Part shown: positions 43,001 to 51,501 of the stretch, in pieces
How the letters are laid out: each line of letters starts with the position of its first letter
Numbering within the stretch: position 1 is the stretch's first letter
NCBI RefSeq assembly: GCF_000702205.1
Contig: NZ_KL370871.1
Coordinates: 1 to 64,000, forward strand
DNA: 64,000 bases
Source: Lachnospira multipara LB2003
GTDB lineage: Bacteria > Bacillota > Clostridia > Lachnospirales > Lachnospiraceae
Direction: 5' to 3'
Position numbers and translations under genes: made by a program
The notes under the pieces: model-generated
What the model was told of the DNA's origin: nothing
Databases searched by the model: none
Seen by the model: only the letters and a program-made list of their open reading frames with translations

Positions 43001-43856
43001 GATTTGATCTAATTGTAGGCATTCTATCAAAGGAGATTCGTCCTAATTTTTCAATAAATCCCTTAAGATTCTCACTTTCAAGTAGACTCTTCATTCCTGC
43101 TGCTTCAGCTTGCATGGTAGACTTGTATTTTTCTGGTCCCATTGGTCTATCGCAAATCTCAATCATGCCCTCATATAAATCGGCGTATCCCTCTAGGGAT
43201 AATACAATGCTAGATAAACAGTCCTTTATTGCTGCATTGTCATCATCTGAATCAATGCTTTCATATACCTTTAGGACCTTGTCATACCACTCATCAATCC
43301 ATGGATTAGATCTAGCAAGGTCATAGACCTTTTCAATTAGGTCATTAATCTTACTGTCATCCCTACCTGTAGCGTAAGCTTCCACTAGATTAAGGAAATC
43401 TTTATCCTGCTTTTCATAATATTCCTCTATTAAATCATCTAACACATCTGCTCCAAGAAGCTTAATTTCTCCCTGGTCTGCAGTTCTAAAACCTGGATCT
43501 AAGTCAATTTCCGAAAAATGATTTTTAATAATCCAAAGGCAAAAACTATCTATAGTTGTAATCTGAGCATTATTAAGTAAGGTCTGCTGTCTAAGTAAAT
43601 TAGTATCAAGTGGATTCTCATCTAACTTAGCTTCAAGTGCCTTTCTAATTCTGTCCTTCATCTCACTTGCTGCTGCCTTAGTAAAAGTAACAACTACGAA
43701 TTTATCAATATCAGTAACCGGCTCTGTTGTAATCATCTCTACAATACGCTCAACAAGTACGGCTGTCTTACCAGAACCAGCTGCAGCTGAAACAAGAATA
43801 TTCTTATCACGTTCTTTAATTGCTAATAACTGATCTTTAGTCCAATTCTTACCCAC
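40050..43856 (-). CDS. addA: ATP-dependent helicase/nuclease subunit A
   Basis: AddA with AddB resects double-strand breaks and stops at Chi-like sites to start recombination. The protein is about 1268 residues from GTG 43856, whose first bases read VGKNWTKDQLLAI. It has SAAAGSGKTAVLVERI (Walker A), YIMIDEYQDSN (motif II), MVGDVKQSIYRFR (motif III) and MTIHKSKGLEFPIV, then a long linker with acidic low-complexity sequence, and a C-terminal RecB-type nuclease with GIIIVDYKTD. Upstream Met-less codons to 43892 overlap addB and were excluded because GAGGAA lies before the chosen GTG, one base past the addB stop. Confidence 0.94.
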   Translation of the reverse strand: MGKNWTKDQLLAIKERDKNILVSAAAGSGKTAVLVERIVEMITTEPVTDIDKFVVVTFTKAAASEMKDRIRKALEAKLDENPLDTNLLRQQTLLNNAQITTIDSFCLWIIKNHFSEIDLDPGFRTADQGEIKLLGADVLDDLIEEYYEKQDKDFLNLVEAYATGRDDSKINDLIEKVYDLARSNPWIDEWYDKVLKVYESIDSDDDNAAIKDCLSSIVLSLEGYADLYEGMIEICDRPMGPEKYKSTMQAEAAGMKSLLESENLKGFIEKLGRISFDRMPTIRSNPDIDDDLKNQVKNARDDYKKYIEKLKKTFSRDYDGLIADVKHCYTYVRTIIKLAKEYNERLAAVKKDRGIIDFNDMEHMALSILIKKEDGDIVYTDTANELAKNFDYIMIDEYQDSNMLQEVILNAVSKLRLNEPNNVYMVGDVKQSIYRFRLACPDLFIEKYDSYKYDSDEFKKIELKMNFRSRKEVLFATNDVFLNVFNKAFCGISYTSEVSLNPGFPYPETSSHASFNNSPCEIHLIDGKGVDFIESDDDDSLDADMSASYEEGSYNNKELEALHIVSLVRKIVNEENYVFDTDLGDYRRASYRDIVVLVRSNKGWSDRLVNILMNNNIPAYSDYSEGYFNVREISVLLSFLTIVDNPVQEIPLSASLLSYFGGFNSEDLVNIRVLGRYLKKENCLEHPNLYHEMLAIVEEVDGVLDEDFEAISLEEIRQLANKISAFLTELNDYRKKSNLLNVYDLLWDIIYNSGYYDYVGTMPAGKRRQLNLEIFLDKAAAYSKTSYTGLFNFLRYIERLKKFDIDFEEASTLSENEDLVRIMTIHKSKGLEFPIVIMAGVNKQYNLKDSKGTLILDSNLGMGMDYIDLDTRTKTSTIVKGAIKNRIDREARAEEQRVLYVAMTRAREKLIMVSAVDDANKLIETATSDATLVNNANGFSYMQLNKHNSFLAMVLPVALLPKERQTGDFQIDILPAADVVKEAQSVEVVETTMTKEDFKKGSLPPLPDYVIDPKAERPVKVTVSALKKMQADADFDSEAMSIIKEDYKDQEEAMEDSKENSMVDSSMEIQKSLESKDNLESQETELTKEYENKHVPKFIKNTVDELVGNERGSAYHRIFECLDYSKVETLEDIKDNIHKMLMDEKITKQQYDCIKPEDIYKFTKSEVGKLATRASSLGKLRREQPFVFDVDGQLVQGIIDMFIIEDDGIIIVDYKTDCVRFGKVGIDELKKRYKIQLDYYGKAVEQITGIKVKKKVIYAVNMGREIEV

Positions 43857-43857
43857 T

Positions 43858-46800
43858 TTATTCCTCACTTTCCTCTTCGCTAATTTCCCCAAGTGTGGTC
43901 TTTATGTTATGCCATATAATCTTATCCTCTAGATTAGCAAGTCTTCTAAATCCTTTCTTTGATAAATCAGCACTAAATCCACAAATACTCTTATAAGGGC
44001 AGTAATCACAACCTGTTTTTTTGCCCTTTATATATGGGTTTATCTCAATATTACCCTCTATAATTTCATTAGCCTTCCTTATATTCTCCTTAACAGTATA
44101 ATCAGAAAGCATCTCCAACTGCCTTGTAGACATTACCTTACTAGCCTTAGCAAGAGTGCCGTCAGTTTTAAGCTTTATAGGAATAGATTTAGCTTCCTTC
44201 TTATCTGTCATATCCTCCATAAGATTATAGACATGTTCATTATCATTAACTAAGCCCTTCATCTTAAGTTCCTGCAACATAGCCTCATCTATTTCATCAC
44301 TATCATCTGGATTAGCTTCAACAATAGGATTGTCCACATTCAAGTAAAGAATACCTGCAGGCACGTAAATTTTCTTGTGATATCTTCTTTTTTCAAGTTC
44401 AATAGCCTCTCTAAGATAAGTTATAAGCTGTATCTTAAGTCCATAATACATAGATAATAAGTCAAGATCTTGCTTACCTGACTTATAATCCACTACCCTA
44501 ACATAGAGATTATCTTCATCTTCACAAATATCAACTCTATCAATCTTACCATTCATCTTAAAGCTAACATCCTTTGGCATAGATTCTACATCTGTTAAGA
44601 ATTTAGCTTCTAACATATCAGGCTTAAATAGTCCTGATTCAAGATGCTTTCCAATTGTCCAAACAGATCTGTCAATAATATCTGTCATTCGCTTAATTAG
44701 ATACTCACTTCTCTTAGTATCTGTAAGTAAAGATTTAGCATTCTCATCAATTGCAACCTCCATACCCTTCTTAACTAACTGTGCTCTCTCTTCATCACTT
44801 ATATTAGAAAAAGACATCTTATTCTTAATAATTTCTGATGAAATGTGTTCTAGGGCTGAGTGAATAATTGTACCAAAGTCCTTAATTTCAAAAGAATATT
44901 CTTCTCTTTCCTGTAATCCCAAACCATAACGAAGAAAATATGCGTAGTGACATCTTTCATAATCTTCAAAAGATGTTACACTTCCCCTAAGTTCCTTGCC
45001 ATATAAGCTTAAGGCCTTAGCTGCAGCTATTGTATCAATAATACCTTCATCATCAAAACTCAATTCAGATTTAGGAAATGTAAGATAAAAATCACCTATA
45101 CTTTCCTCTCCACCATAAATAACATCTAACTTAGGGTACATCTTCTTAAGTGTTCGTATCATATATGATGGTAAAATTGACTTTCCTTCTGTATCCTTAT
45201 TGGCATAGCTTATATAAAGCTTCTTAGATGCCTTTGTTAGGAACAAATATAAATAATAACGCTGAACAAAAGCCTTCTCCTGATTAGTTGGAGATAGCTT
45301 TACATCCATACTTTCTAAGCTTCTTCTATCCGTTTCAGATAAAATACTTCTTGAATCAGATCTTGCAGGAACAAGTCCATCATTAACTCCAAGGAAAAAT
45401 AAGACCTTAACATCATCAAGTCTTGTTCTATTAATATCACCAATTACAACACAGTCATTACTTGGTGGAATAAGACCAATTTTTATTTCTTCAAAACCTG
45501 AATCAAGAATCTTAACATATTCTCCTATGCTTACTTTCTCAGTTCCAAGTAGTTCCACTAGTTTATCAAAAAGATCCATTACCAAAGCATAAACCTTCTC
45601 AAATTCATCAGCTAAATCACTATCTGCGCCTAAGCTAATAATCTTCTCTTCACTATTAAGCATACATAGGAAATCATAAAGAGCGAGGGTTAATTTATGT
45701 ACATTTCCTTCAGCTTCCCTAAAATCTTCCTTTAATTTAGCAAGTGGTGTAACTATCCTTTCTCTTAGACTATTAAGCTTTTCAAGGTCTGTCTCGTTAA
45801 TATGTCCTCTAAATTTCCTTGTCCAAGGATTCATCCATTTCTTATTACCTTTAATTCCAACAGCTCTAATGTAATTATCAATTAAATCAATATCATCAAC
45901 TGAAAGATCAGTCATAGAAGTTCTTAAATAGCGCATAACCGCATCATAACTAAAGTTCTTAGTTACAATTTCTAGGGCAGCACGAATAAACTCAACTAAA
46001 GGATTAGATGTAACATGTCTCTTATAGTCAAGGAAATATGGTATGCTATTTTGTTCAAGGATATTAGCTGTAAGTTTTCCATATCTTTCCATATCAGAAG
46101 TAACTATAGCTATATCTGAATATCTAAATCCAGATAATCTAGTAAACTTTAAAATTTCATTAGTTGCATAATGAATCTCATCCTTAGGATAATTGCCAGA
46201 ATAAATAACTAAATCCTTAACATCTTCCTTATAACGTGTCCATTTTTTTCTAAAAAGGTTGGCCTCTAAAAAGGCTAATTCCTTATTCTCTTTAAATCTA
46301 TAATTATCCTCTAGTTTAATATCCTCTAACATTTCAATATGCTCTTCATCACAAATCTTTCGTAGTTCCAAGGCACATTCCTTAGTCATAAAGAAGATAT
46401 TCTCCATGCCAGTATCTACATTAGTCTTCTCTCTTACGTCTGCTGTAAGTGTTAAATAAATCATATCCGTAACTTCAAGAAGTATTCTAATAAGTCTATA
46501 CTGCACTGGTGTAAAACCTGTAAAGCCATCTAGAACAATAGTAGAATTCTTTAACATCTTAGAATCTATGGCTACCCTTGCTAATACATCAAGAATTTCT
46601 TCGTTAGTGATATAAGAATTATCTATAAATTTCTTAAAACCGTTGTAGATTAAATCTATATCTTCAAGCTTATATGAAAGAACTGTATTATCCTTGAAGT
46701 CTTCCTTTATCTTAGCTAATCTTTCCTTATCAATATCATATTGTAAAAGCTCAGAAATCACAGACTTCATCTGTTCTGTAAAACCTGTGTTGCTTGTATT

Positions 46801-47133
46801 ACTAGCAAAATAGCACATCTTAGACTTATTCTGCTCTAAAACTCTTCTTATAATTAAATTCTTACCTGTATCATCAAGAATAGGAAAATTAACTCCTCCA
46901 ACCTCTTCAAAGACCTTAAAAGCAAGTCTTTGGAAAGATACAACATCAATATTCAAAATACCCTTGTTAGGATGTAATTCTACCACTCTCTTCTGTATAG
47001 CCATTGTGTACTGTTCTGGTACAACAATTATATAATTCTTATCTGGATTCTTAATTGATTCATCTATTATCTTCTTATAAATAAATGTTGACTTACCGGC
47101 ACCTGAACCGCCAAAAATAAGCTGTAACGCCAT
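43858..47133 (-). CDS. addB: ATP-dependent nuclease subunit B
   Basis: AddB is the second nuclease-helicase subunit of the break-resection complex. The 1091-residue protein has LIFGGSGAGKSTFIYKKI (Walker A) at the start, the central inactive-helicase-like region, VVDYKSGKQDLDL as its nuclease site, and near the end the Cys set C-x-x-C-P-Y-K-S-I-C (CDYCPYKSICGF) that holds an iron-sulfur cluster with an upstream Cys (ERCHYAYFLRYG). GGGAGG precedes the ATG. It is the first gene of the unit; addA begins within two bases of its stop codon, so translation is coupled. Confidence 0.95.
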   Translation of the reverse strand: MALQLIFGGSGAGKSTFIYKKIIDESIKNPDKNYIIVVPEQYTMAIQKRVVELHPNKGILNIDVVSFQRLAFKVFEEVGGVNFPILDDTGKNLIIRRVLEQNKSKMCYFASNTSNTGFTEQMKSVISELLQYDIDKERLAKIKEDFKDNTVLSYKLEDIDLIYNGFKKFIDNSYITNEEILDVLARVAIDSKMLKNSTIVLDGFTGFTPVQYRLIRILLEVTDMIYLTLTADVREKTNVDTGMENIFFMTKECALELRKICDEEHIEMLEDIKLEDNYRFKENKELAFLEANLFRKKWTRYKEDVKDLVIYSGNYPKDEIHYATNEILKFTRLSGFRYSDIAIVTSDMERYGKLTANILEQNSIPYFLDYKRHVTSNPLVEFIRAALEIVTKNFSYDAVMRYLRTSMTDLSVDDIDLIDNYIRAVGIKGNKKWMNPWTRKFRGHINETDLEKLNSLRERIVTPLAKLKEDFREAEGNVHKLTLALYDFLCMLNSEEKIISLGADSDLADEFEKVYALVMDLFDKLVELLGTEKVSIGEYVKILDSGFEEIKIGLIPPSNDCVVIGDINRTRLDDVKVLFFLGVNDGLVPARSDSRSILSETDRRSLESMDVKLSPTNQEKAFVQRYYLYLFLTKASKKLYISYANKDTEGKSILPSYMIRTLKKMYPKLDVIYGGEESIGDFYLTFPKSELSFDDEGIIDTIAAAKALSLYGKELRGSVTSFEDYERCHYAYFLRYGLGLQEREEYSFEIKDFGTIIHSALEHISSEIIKNKMSFSNISDEERAQLVKKGMEVAIDENAKSLLTDTKRSEYLIKRMTDIIDRSVWTIGKHLESGLFKPDMLEAKFLTDVESMPKDVSFKMNGKIDRVDICEDEDNLYVRVVDYKSGKQDLDLLSMYYGLKIQLITYLREAIELEKRRYHKKIYVPAGILYLNVDNPIVEANPDDSDEIDEAMLQELKMKGLVNDNEHVYNLMEDMTDKKEAKSIPIKLKTDGTLAKASKVMSTRQLEMLSDYTVKENIRKANEIIEGNIEINPYIKGKKTGCDYCPYKSICGFSADLSKKGFRRLANLEDKIIWHNIKTTLGEISEEESEE

Positions 47134-47173
47134 AAAACCTCCCGTAAATCTTAAGTTAATATCGCTAAGAAAA

Positions 47174-47182
47174 ATTATATCA
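47174..47182 (-). promoter_or_regulatory. Extended -10 promoter of addB-addA
   Basis: TGATATAAT (47174-47182) on the minus strand is an extended -10. The -35 candidate 17 bases upstream, TTTCTA, is weak. It lies about 45 bases from the addB ATG. Confidence 0.55.
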
Positions 47183-47340
47183 TAGCTAAATAAAAATAGA
47201 AAGTATGTTCGAGAATAAATTTAAATATGTCCTTTTTATTCTAGACTATTTTATAAGATTTCTCTTAAATTATTTTTTCCAAATTCCGATATAAACTATA
47301 TGGATATATGGATATTAAAAAAATATATTAGGGGACATTT

Positions 47341-47380
47341 CTAGCATTGGCTAGTTAGTAACTATCTTGCAGTTACTTTT
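47341..47380 (+). promoter_or_regulatory. Two leader hairpins just before the potassium channel
   Basis: CTAGCATTGGCTAG (47341-47354) forms a 5-bp hairpin. AGTAACT (47357-47363) pairs with AGTTACT (47371-47377), followed by TTTT and at once the AGGAGG site. The second could act as a weak terminator or hide the ribosome site when lengthened. No promoter is certain upstream. Confidence 0.45.
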
Positions 47381-47392
47381 AGGAGGGGAAAT

Positions 47393-48292
47393 ATGAAGAT
47401 TTCAAGAACTATTCGCTCTAGTAAATTACATATAATTCGCGAAAATATTTTCTATGCTATTGAACCAACAGTTACAGATAATACATCAAAACTTAATCTT
47501 TATGACTGGATTATGCTGATTTCAATAATTCTTGGTATTGTGCCACTAGCTTTTAAATACTCGACTCCTAGATTAAGTGTACTTGATAAAACTGTTGCTG
47601 GCATTTTTATATTTGATTATGTCTTAAGATTTTCAACAGCTGACTTTAAATTTAACGAATTTAGGCTAAAGTCCTTTATTAGATATCCTTTTACAATTAA
47701 TGCAATTATTGACCTTGTTACCATACTTCCAGCCTTTACTTTTCTTAGTAACAATCTAAAATTGCTTCGTATCTTTAGATTTTCAAGACTCCTTAGAATC
47801 TTTAGAATCTTTAGATATTCAAGAACTATTCGTCTTGTAAAAAATGTACTTAAAAATCAAAAAGGTGCCCTTGCTTCTGTGTTTACATTAGCTGTAGCCT
47901 ATATTCTAATTTCAGCTACTCTAATTTTTAATCTTGAGCCTGATAGTTTCGAGGACTTTTTTGATGCTGTTTACTGGTCTTGTCTTACTCTCACAACTGT
48001 AGGTTACGGAGACATCTATCCTATAACAGATCTTGGTAGACTTATTGCTATGATTAGTTCCTTCTTTGGCATTGCCATGGTTGCCATGCCAAGTGGTATT
48101 ATTACAGCTGGAATTATGAACGAATTGAATAAGGAAAAAGCCCACGAAGAAGAGGATGAATTTGAAAAACTTAAGGAATCCCTTCTTAATGGCACTTATA
48201 ATGCCGAAGAATATGAGAAAGTACATGAAAAATATGAAATTAAAAAAAGCGGTTGGGGATACATTTTCCATAAGCTCTTTAGTAGGTATTGA
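47393..48292 (+). CDS. Voltage-gated potassium channel
   Basis: This is the only gene on the plus strand. The 299-residue protein has six membrane helices: S1-S3 (about 38-115), a positively charged S4 (about 122-150) with Arg at every third position (LLRIFRFSRLLRIFRIF), a pore loop and S6. The filter TTVGYGD is at 201-207, the K+ signature. The short Glu/Lys-rich C-terminus has no RCK domain. It should open on depolarisation and pass K+. AGGAGGGG precedes the ATG. It converges with the ABC exporter genes, sharing a two-way terminator. Confidence 0.94.
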   Translation: MKISRTIRSSKLHIIRENIFYAIEPTVTDNTSKLNLYDWIMLISIILGIVPLAFKYSTPRLSVLDKTVAGIFIFDYVLRFSTADFKFNEFRLKSFIRYPFTINAIIDLVTILPAFTFLSNNLKLLRIFRFSRLLRIFRIFRYSRTIRLVKNVLKNQKGALASVFTLAVAYILISATLIFNLEPDSFEDFFDAVYWSCLTLTTVGYGDIYPITDLGRLIAMISSFFGIAMVAMPSGIITAGIMNELNKEKAHEEEDEFEKLKESLLNGTYNAEEYEKVHEKYEIKKSGWGYIFHKLFSRY

Positions 48293-48330
48293 AAAAATAA
48301 GACATGCCACCTTGATGTGACATGTCTTAT
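48292..48330. terminator. Two-way terminator between the channel and the ABC exporter
   Basis: ATAAGACATG (48297-48306) pairs with CATGTCTTAT (48321-48330); A's before it form a U-run on the minus strand. It ends the ABC unit and probably also the channel transcript. Confidence 0.85.
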
Positions 48331-48331
48331 C

Positions 48332-49039
48332 TTACGCTGATATGCTTCTTATTATTGACTTTGTATTAAAGCTCTTTATAAACACTAAAAGTACTATCAA
48401 AAAATTAACAGCCATCCAAAAAACATCATGTATAGTATAACTACATGTATTCATAACCTTAAATAAGATTCCTGTAAAAAAATACTTAGAGAAAAAATCT
48501 ATACTTGGTCTAAGTAATTCTATGTTAGGTAAGAAAAATAAAACCAATACTGTTGGTACTGCAATTGGTGCCACATTAGTTTGATTCTTTGCCATTCTAC
48601 CAATTATCGCTCCTATTTGCATTGATATAATACTTACAACTAGCATAAAAATACATATAATAAAATCATCAAAATTCTTTGTAGCTCCTGCCATATCAAA
48701 TATAAGAATTCCAGCTATAATAAAGCCTAACAAAACGTATGTTACACCTATAAAGTACTCAATTGAACTTACACCTGACATAACTAGTAATTTCAATGTA
48801 CCTTTTTCTTTTTCCTCTGCTACAAGAGTAGCCATAACCAACAATGGAACTAATATTACATACATCAGAATAAATGCAGCGCCGTCAGAACTAAAAATGT
48901 CACTTGATATCAAATTAGCTATAATATAAATAGCTGGAAAAATAAAGAAAATAAGCATTGTTCTTTTATTTCTCAAAAAATCCATTAGCTGTTTAAACGC
49001 CAACGCTTTTATTGTCAATCTTATTTTATTAACTAGCAT
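48332..49039 (-). CDS. ABC-2 type permease
   Basis: The 235-residue protein has six hydrophobic segments, with FLRNKRTMLIFFIFPAIYII near the start and LLVMATLVAEEKEKGTLKLL, the EKEKGT segment being typical of ABC-2 permeases. It should form the membrane channel with the ATPase encoded just upstream, whose last codons it overlaps by 11 bases. Substrate unknown; drug, lantibiotic-like peptide or lipid export are the usual roles. A GAGG sequence precedes the ATG. Confidence 0.88.
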   Translation of the reverse strand: MLVNKIRLTIKALAFKQLMDFLRNKRTMLIFFIFPAIYIIANLISSDIFSSDGAAFILMYVILVPLLVMATLVAEEKEKGTLKLLVMSGVSSIEYFIGVTYVLLGFIIAGILIFDMAGATKNFDDFIICIFMLVVSIISMQIGAIIGRMAKNQTNVAPIAVPTVLVLFFLPNIELLRPSIDFFSKYFFTGILFKVMNTCSYTIHDVFWMAVNFLIVLLVFIKSFNTKSIIRSISA

Positions 49040-49871
49040 TTACACCTGACCTCTTTAATTTTATAAAAATATCTTCTAGTGATACAGTTTCTGAATTAAT
49101 ATAAAAAGAATTATTAGACTTAATCGCATCAATTAACTCCTTCTTATCTTTATTTATATCGTATTCGCTTTTAATACCTTCATCATCAATAAAACTTACT
49201 CTTTTATTCATTTCGTACTTTTCTTTAATGGCATTTATTTTTCCACACTCAACTAATTCACCATTAAACAAAAAGCCTACGCTGTCACATATATTTTCTA
49301 CTTCTTGCATATTATGAGAAGTTAGAAAAATAGTTGTTCCTTCGTCTTTTATTTTCAAAAAAATTTCTTGAATATCTTTAGCAGTTGCTGGATCTAATCC
49401 TCTAGTTGGTTCATCTAAAAATAAAATTCTTGGAGAGTGTAAGATTCCACGTGCAATCAGCAAGCGTTGTCTCATTCCACTAGATAATTTATAAACCGCC
49501 TTATTAGCATCATCTTTTAGACCCACCATTTCTAATTTTTCCATTATATTCAAAGCATTCACATTATGAATCATTGACATTATCTTAAGATTTTCATAGC
49601 AAGTTAATCTCTCATATAAACCAATGGAATCCATTACGAATCCTATTTGTTCATAGAATAGCTTTCCTTTAGGTATATCATTAAATACCTTAACCTTGTC
49701 TTTTGAAAATAATTGACCTGTTAACAATTTTATTATTGTTGTTTTCCCGGCTCCTGAAGGGCCAATAAGTCCAAAAATTTCTCCTTCTTCTATTTTCAAA
49801 TTTATATTTTTAAGGATATCTTTCTTTCCATCATAGGAAAAATTAACTTTCTCTAATTCAATAACTGACAT
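49029..49871 (-). CDS. ABC exporter ATPase
   Basis: This ATP-binding subunit of 280 residues has GLIGPSGAGKTTIIKLLTG (Walker A), a YKLSSGMRQRLLIARGIL signature, RILFLDEPTRGLDPAT (Walker B) and an LTSHNMQEVENICD switch His. A C-terminal stretch of about 60 residues follows. It pairs with the ABC-2 permease immediately downstream (11-base overlap). AGGAG stands before the ATG. The pair resembles two-gene export systems for drugs or peptides; what it moves is not known. Confidence 0.93.
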   Translation of the reverse strand: MSVIELEKVNFSYDGKKDILKNINLKIEEGEIFGLIGPSGAGKTTIIKLLTGQLFSKDKVKVFNDIPKGKLFYEQIGFVMDSIGLYERLTCYENLKIMSMIHNVNALNIMEKLEMVGLKDDANKAVYKLSSGMRQRLLIARGILHSPRILFLDEPTRGLDPATAKDIQEIFLKIKDEGTTIFLTSHNMQEVENICDSVGFLFNGELVECGKINAIKEKYEMNKRVSFIDDEGIKSEYDINKDKKELIDAIKSNNSFYINSETVSLEDIFIKLKRSGVNAS

Positions 49872-50004
49872 TGCTGCTCCTTTAAATAACTATCTATCAT
49901 AATCTATCCCTAAAAAGAAACAACATCATATTAACACTCAGAAACTACATATCCAATTAAAATTTGATTAAATTCAAAAAATTATTTATTAAATAGCTTT
50001 TTGT

Positions 50005-51321
50005 TTAATTTATTGTCAACTTCTTCTTTAACATCACCACAACATAAATAGCCACAACAAATTCAGCCACTGGAATTGCAATCCACACACCATTAATTCC
50101 AAAAATAAATGGAAGTAACATAACTAATAGTCCATTTACAAAGAAGCCTCTAGCAAGGGAAACAACTAAAGATACCCTTAATCTATTAACGGCCTGGAAA
50201 TAGTAAGTTGAAGCGATGTTAAACATAAGAAATATTAAATCTAGGCAATAAAGTCTAATTGCTCCTGCACCTATTGCATAAACATCGGCTGTAGGTTTCA
50301 TGTAGATTTTTAAAAGTACATTTGGAAAAGCCATAGCAATTAAGCAAAAGAATATGCCTCCCACAAGGGCAGTTATTAGCATTACTCGTCTTGCTTCTTT
50401 TACACGCTTAGCATTTCCTGCACCATAATTAGTTGAAATAATAGCCTGTCCTGACTCACCTACTGCATAACTTGCTGACTGAACTGCTGTTACATATGAG
50501 CTAATTACGCCATAAACTGCTAGGGCTGTCTCTCCTGAATAGCGCATAATCTGGTTATTTACAAGGATTGTTACAACGCCAATGGCAATATCTACAATAA
50601 AGGTTGCGCTACCTGTAGAAACTACCTGTCTCATTCTCTTTCCTAATTTTAAGTCATTAAAGTTTAGTCTTAGCTTACATTTTTTTGAAAAAATATGACA
50701 CAATAATATTATTACAAAAATTAGCTGACCTATTGCTGTTGCAAGGCTAGCGCCAAGAATTCCCATATCAAGGCCAAAAACAAAATAAATATCTCCAAAC
50801 ACGTTAAATACACCACCTGCAATTACAGCAACTGTTGTAATGAAGGGCTTTCCATCTACTCTTACAAGAGGAATTAACATTTGTCCTATCACAAAAAGTG
50901 GAGATGCAAAGGCTATGTAAAAACAGTACTTAGTCGATAAATCAAGAACTGCGCCTCGACCTCCCGATAAATAAAGTAATTCTCTTGCCCAAAGGTTATA
51001 TACTATAAAAATAATTGCCGAGGCAATCACTGATAATATCACTGATGTCGTAAAGTATTTATTCGACTCTTCAAATTTCCCAGCTCCTCTTCTATGAGCT
51101 AGTAGCACTGAACCACCTATACCAAAACAAATTCCAAGAGCAAACATAATTGACCACATTGGCATAAAGTTAGCTACAGCCGCAGTACCATTAGGACCCT
51201 CATATCTACCAATTACAATTGTATCTACTAAGGCATAAATTGAAACTATAAGAGCACTTCCCCATGCGGCCGCTAGATACTTAAAATAAATCTTATTAAT
51301 CTTTCCTGTTAATAAATCCAT
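50005..51321 (-). CDS. MATE-family efflux transporter
   Basis: The 438-residue protein has 12 hydrophobic segments in two related halves, with ALVDTIVIGRYEGPNGTAAV and GICFGIGGSVLLAHRRGAGK in the first, and the matching GESGQAIISTNYGAGNAKRV in the second, both typical of MATE multidrug transporters. These use Na+ or H+ to export cationic drugs or metabolites. It is a single gene preceded by AGAGGT. Substrate is unknown. No regulator lies beside it, and I see no clear terminator after it. Confidence 0.93.
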   Translation of the reverse strand: MDLLTGKINKIYFKYLAAAWGSALIVSIYALVDTIVIGRYEGPNGTAAVANFMPMWSIMFALGICFGIGGSVLLAHRRGAGKFEESNKYFTTSVILSVIASAIIFIVYNLWARELLYLSGGRGAVLDLSTKYCFYIAFASPLFVIGQMLIPLVRVDGKPFITTVAVIAGGVFNVFGDIYFVFGLDMGILGASLATAIGQLIFVIILLCHIFSKKCKLRLNFNDLKLGKRMRQVVSTGSATFIVDIAIGVVTILVNNQIMRYSGETALAVYGVISSYVTAVQSASYAVGESGQAIISTNYGAGNAKRVKEARRVMLITALVGGIFFCLIAMAFPNVLLKIYMKPTADVYAIGAGAIRLYCLDLIFLMFNIASTYYFQAVNRLRVSLVVSLARGFFVNGLLVMLLPFIFGINGVWIAIPVAEFVVAIYVVVMLKKKLTIN

Positions 51322-51369
51322 AATTACCTCTCATAACTAAAATTTATTCTCTTATCCAATGCTAAACTT

Positions 51370-51422
51370 AAAAAAAGCGCCGGAAAAGATAAACAGAATA
51401 ACTCTGTCATCTTATCCGACGC
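51370..51422 (-). terminator. Terminator of hisS
   Basis: GCGCCGGA (51377-51384) pairs with TCCGACGC (51415-51422) with one mismatch, plus inner AT pairs, followed on the minus strand by seven U. It lies 80 bases past hisS. Confidence 0.87.
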
Positions 51423-51501
51423 ATAATCTTCCTTTACACATCCTCCGATGAACAATAACTATTATACATAATTATTTTTTTATAGCAAGACTTATTTAAT
51501 T

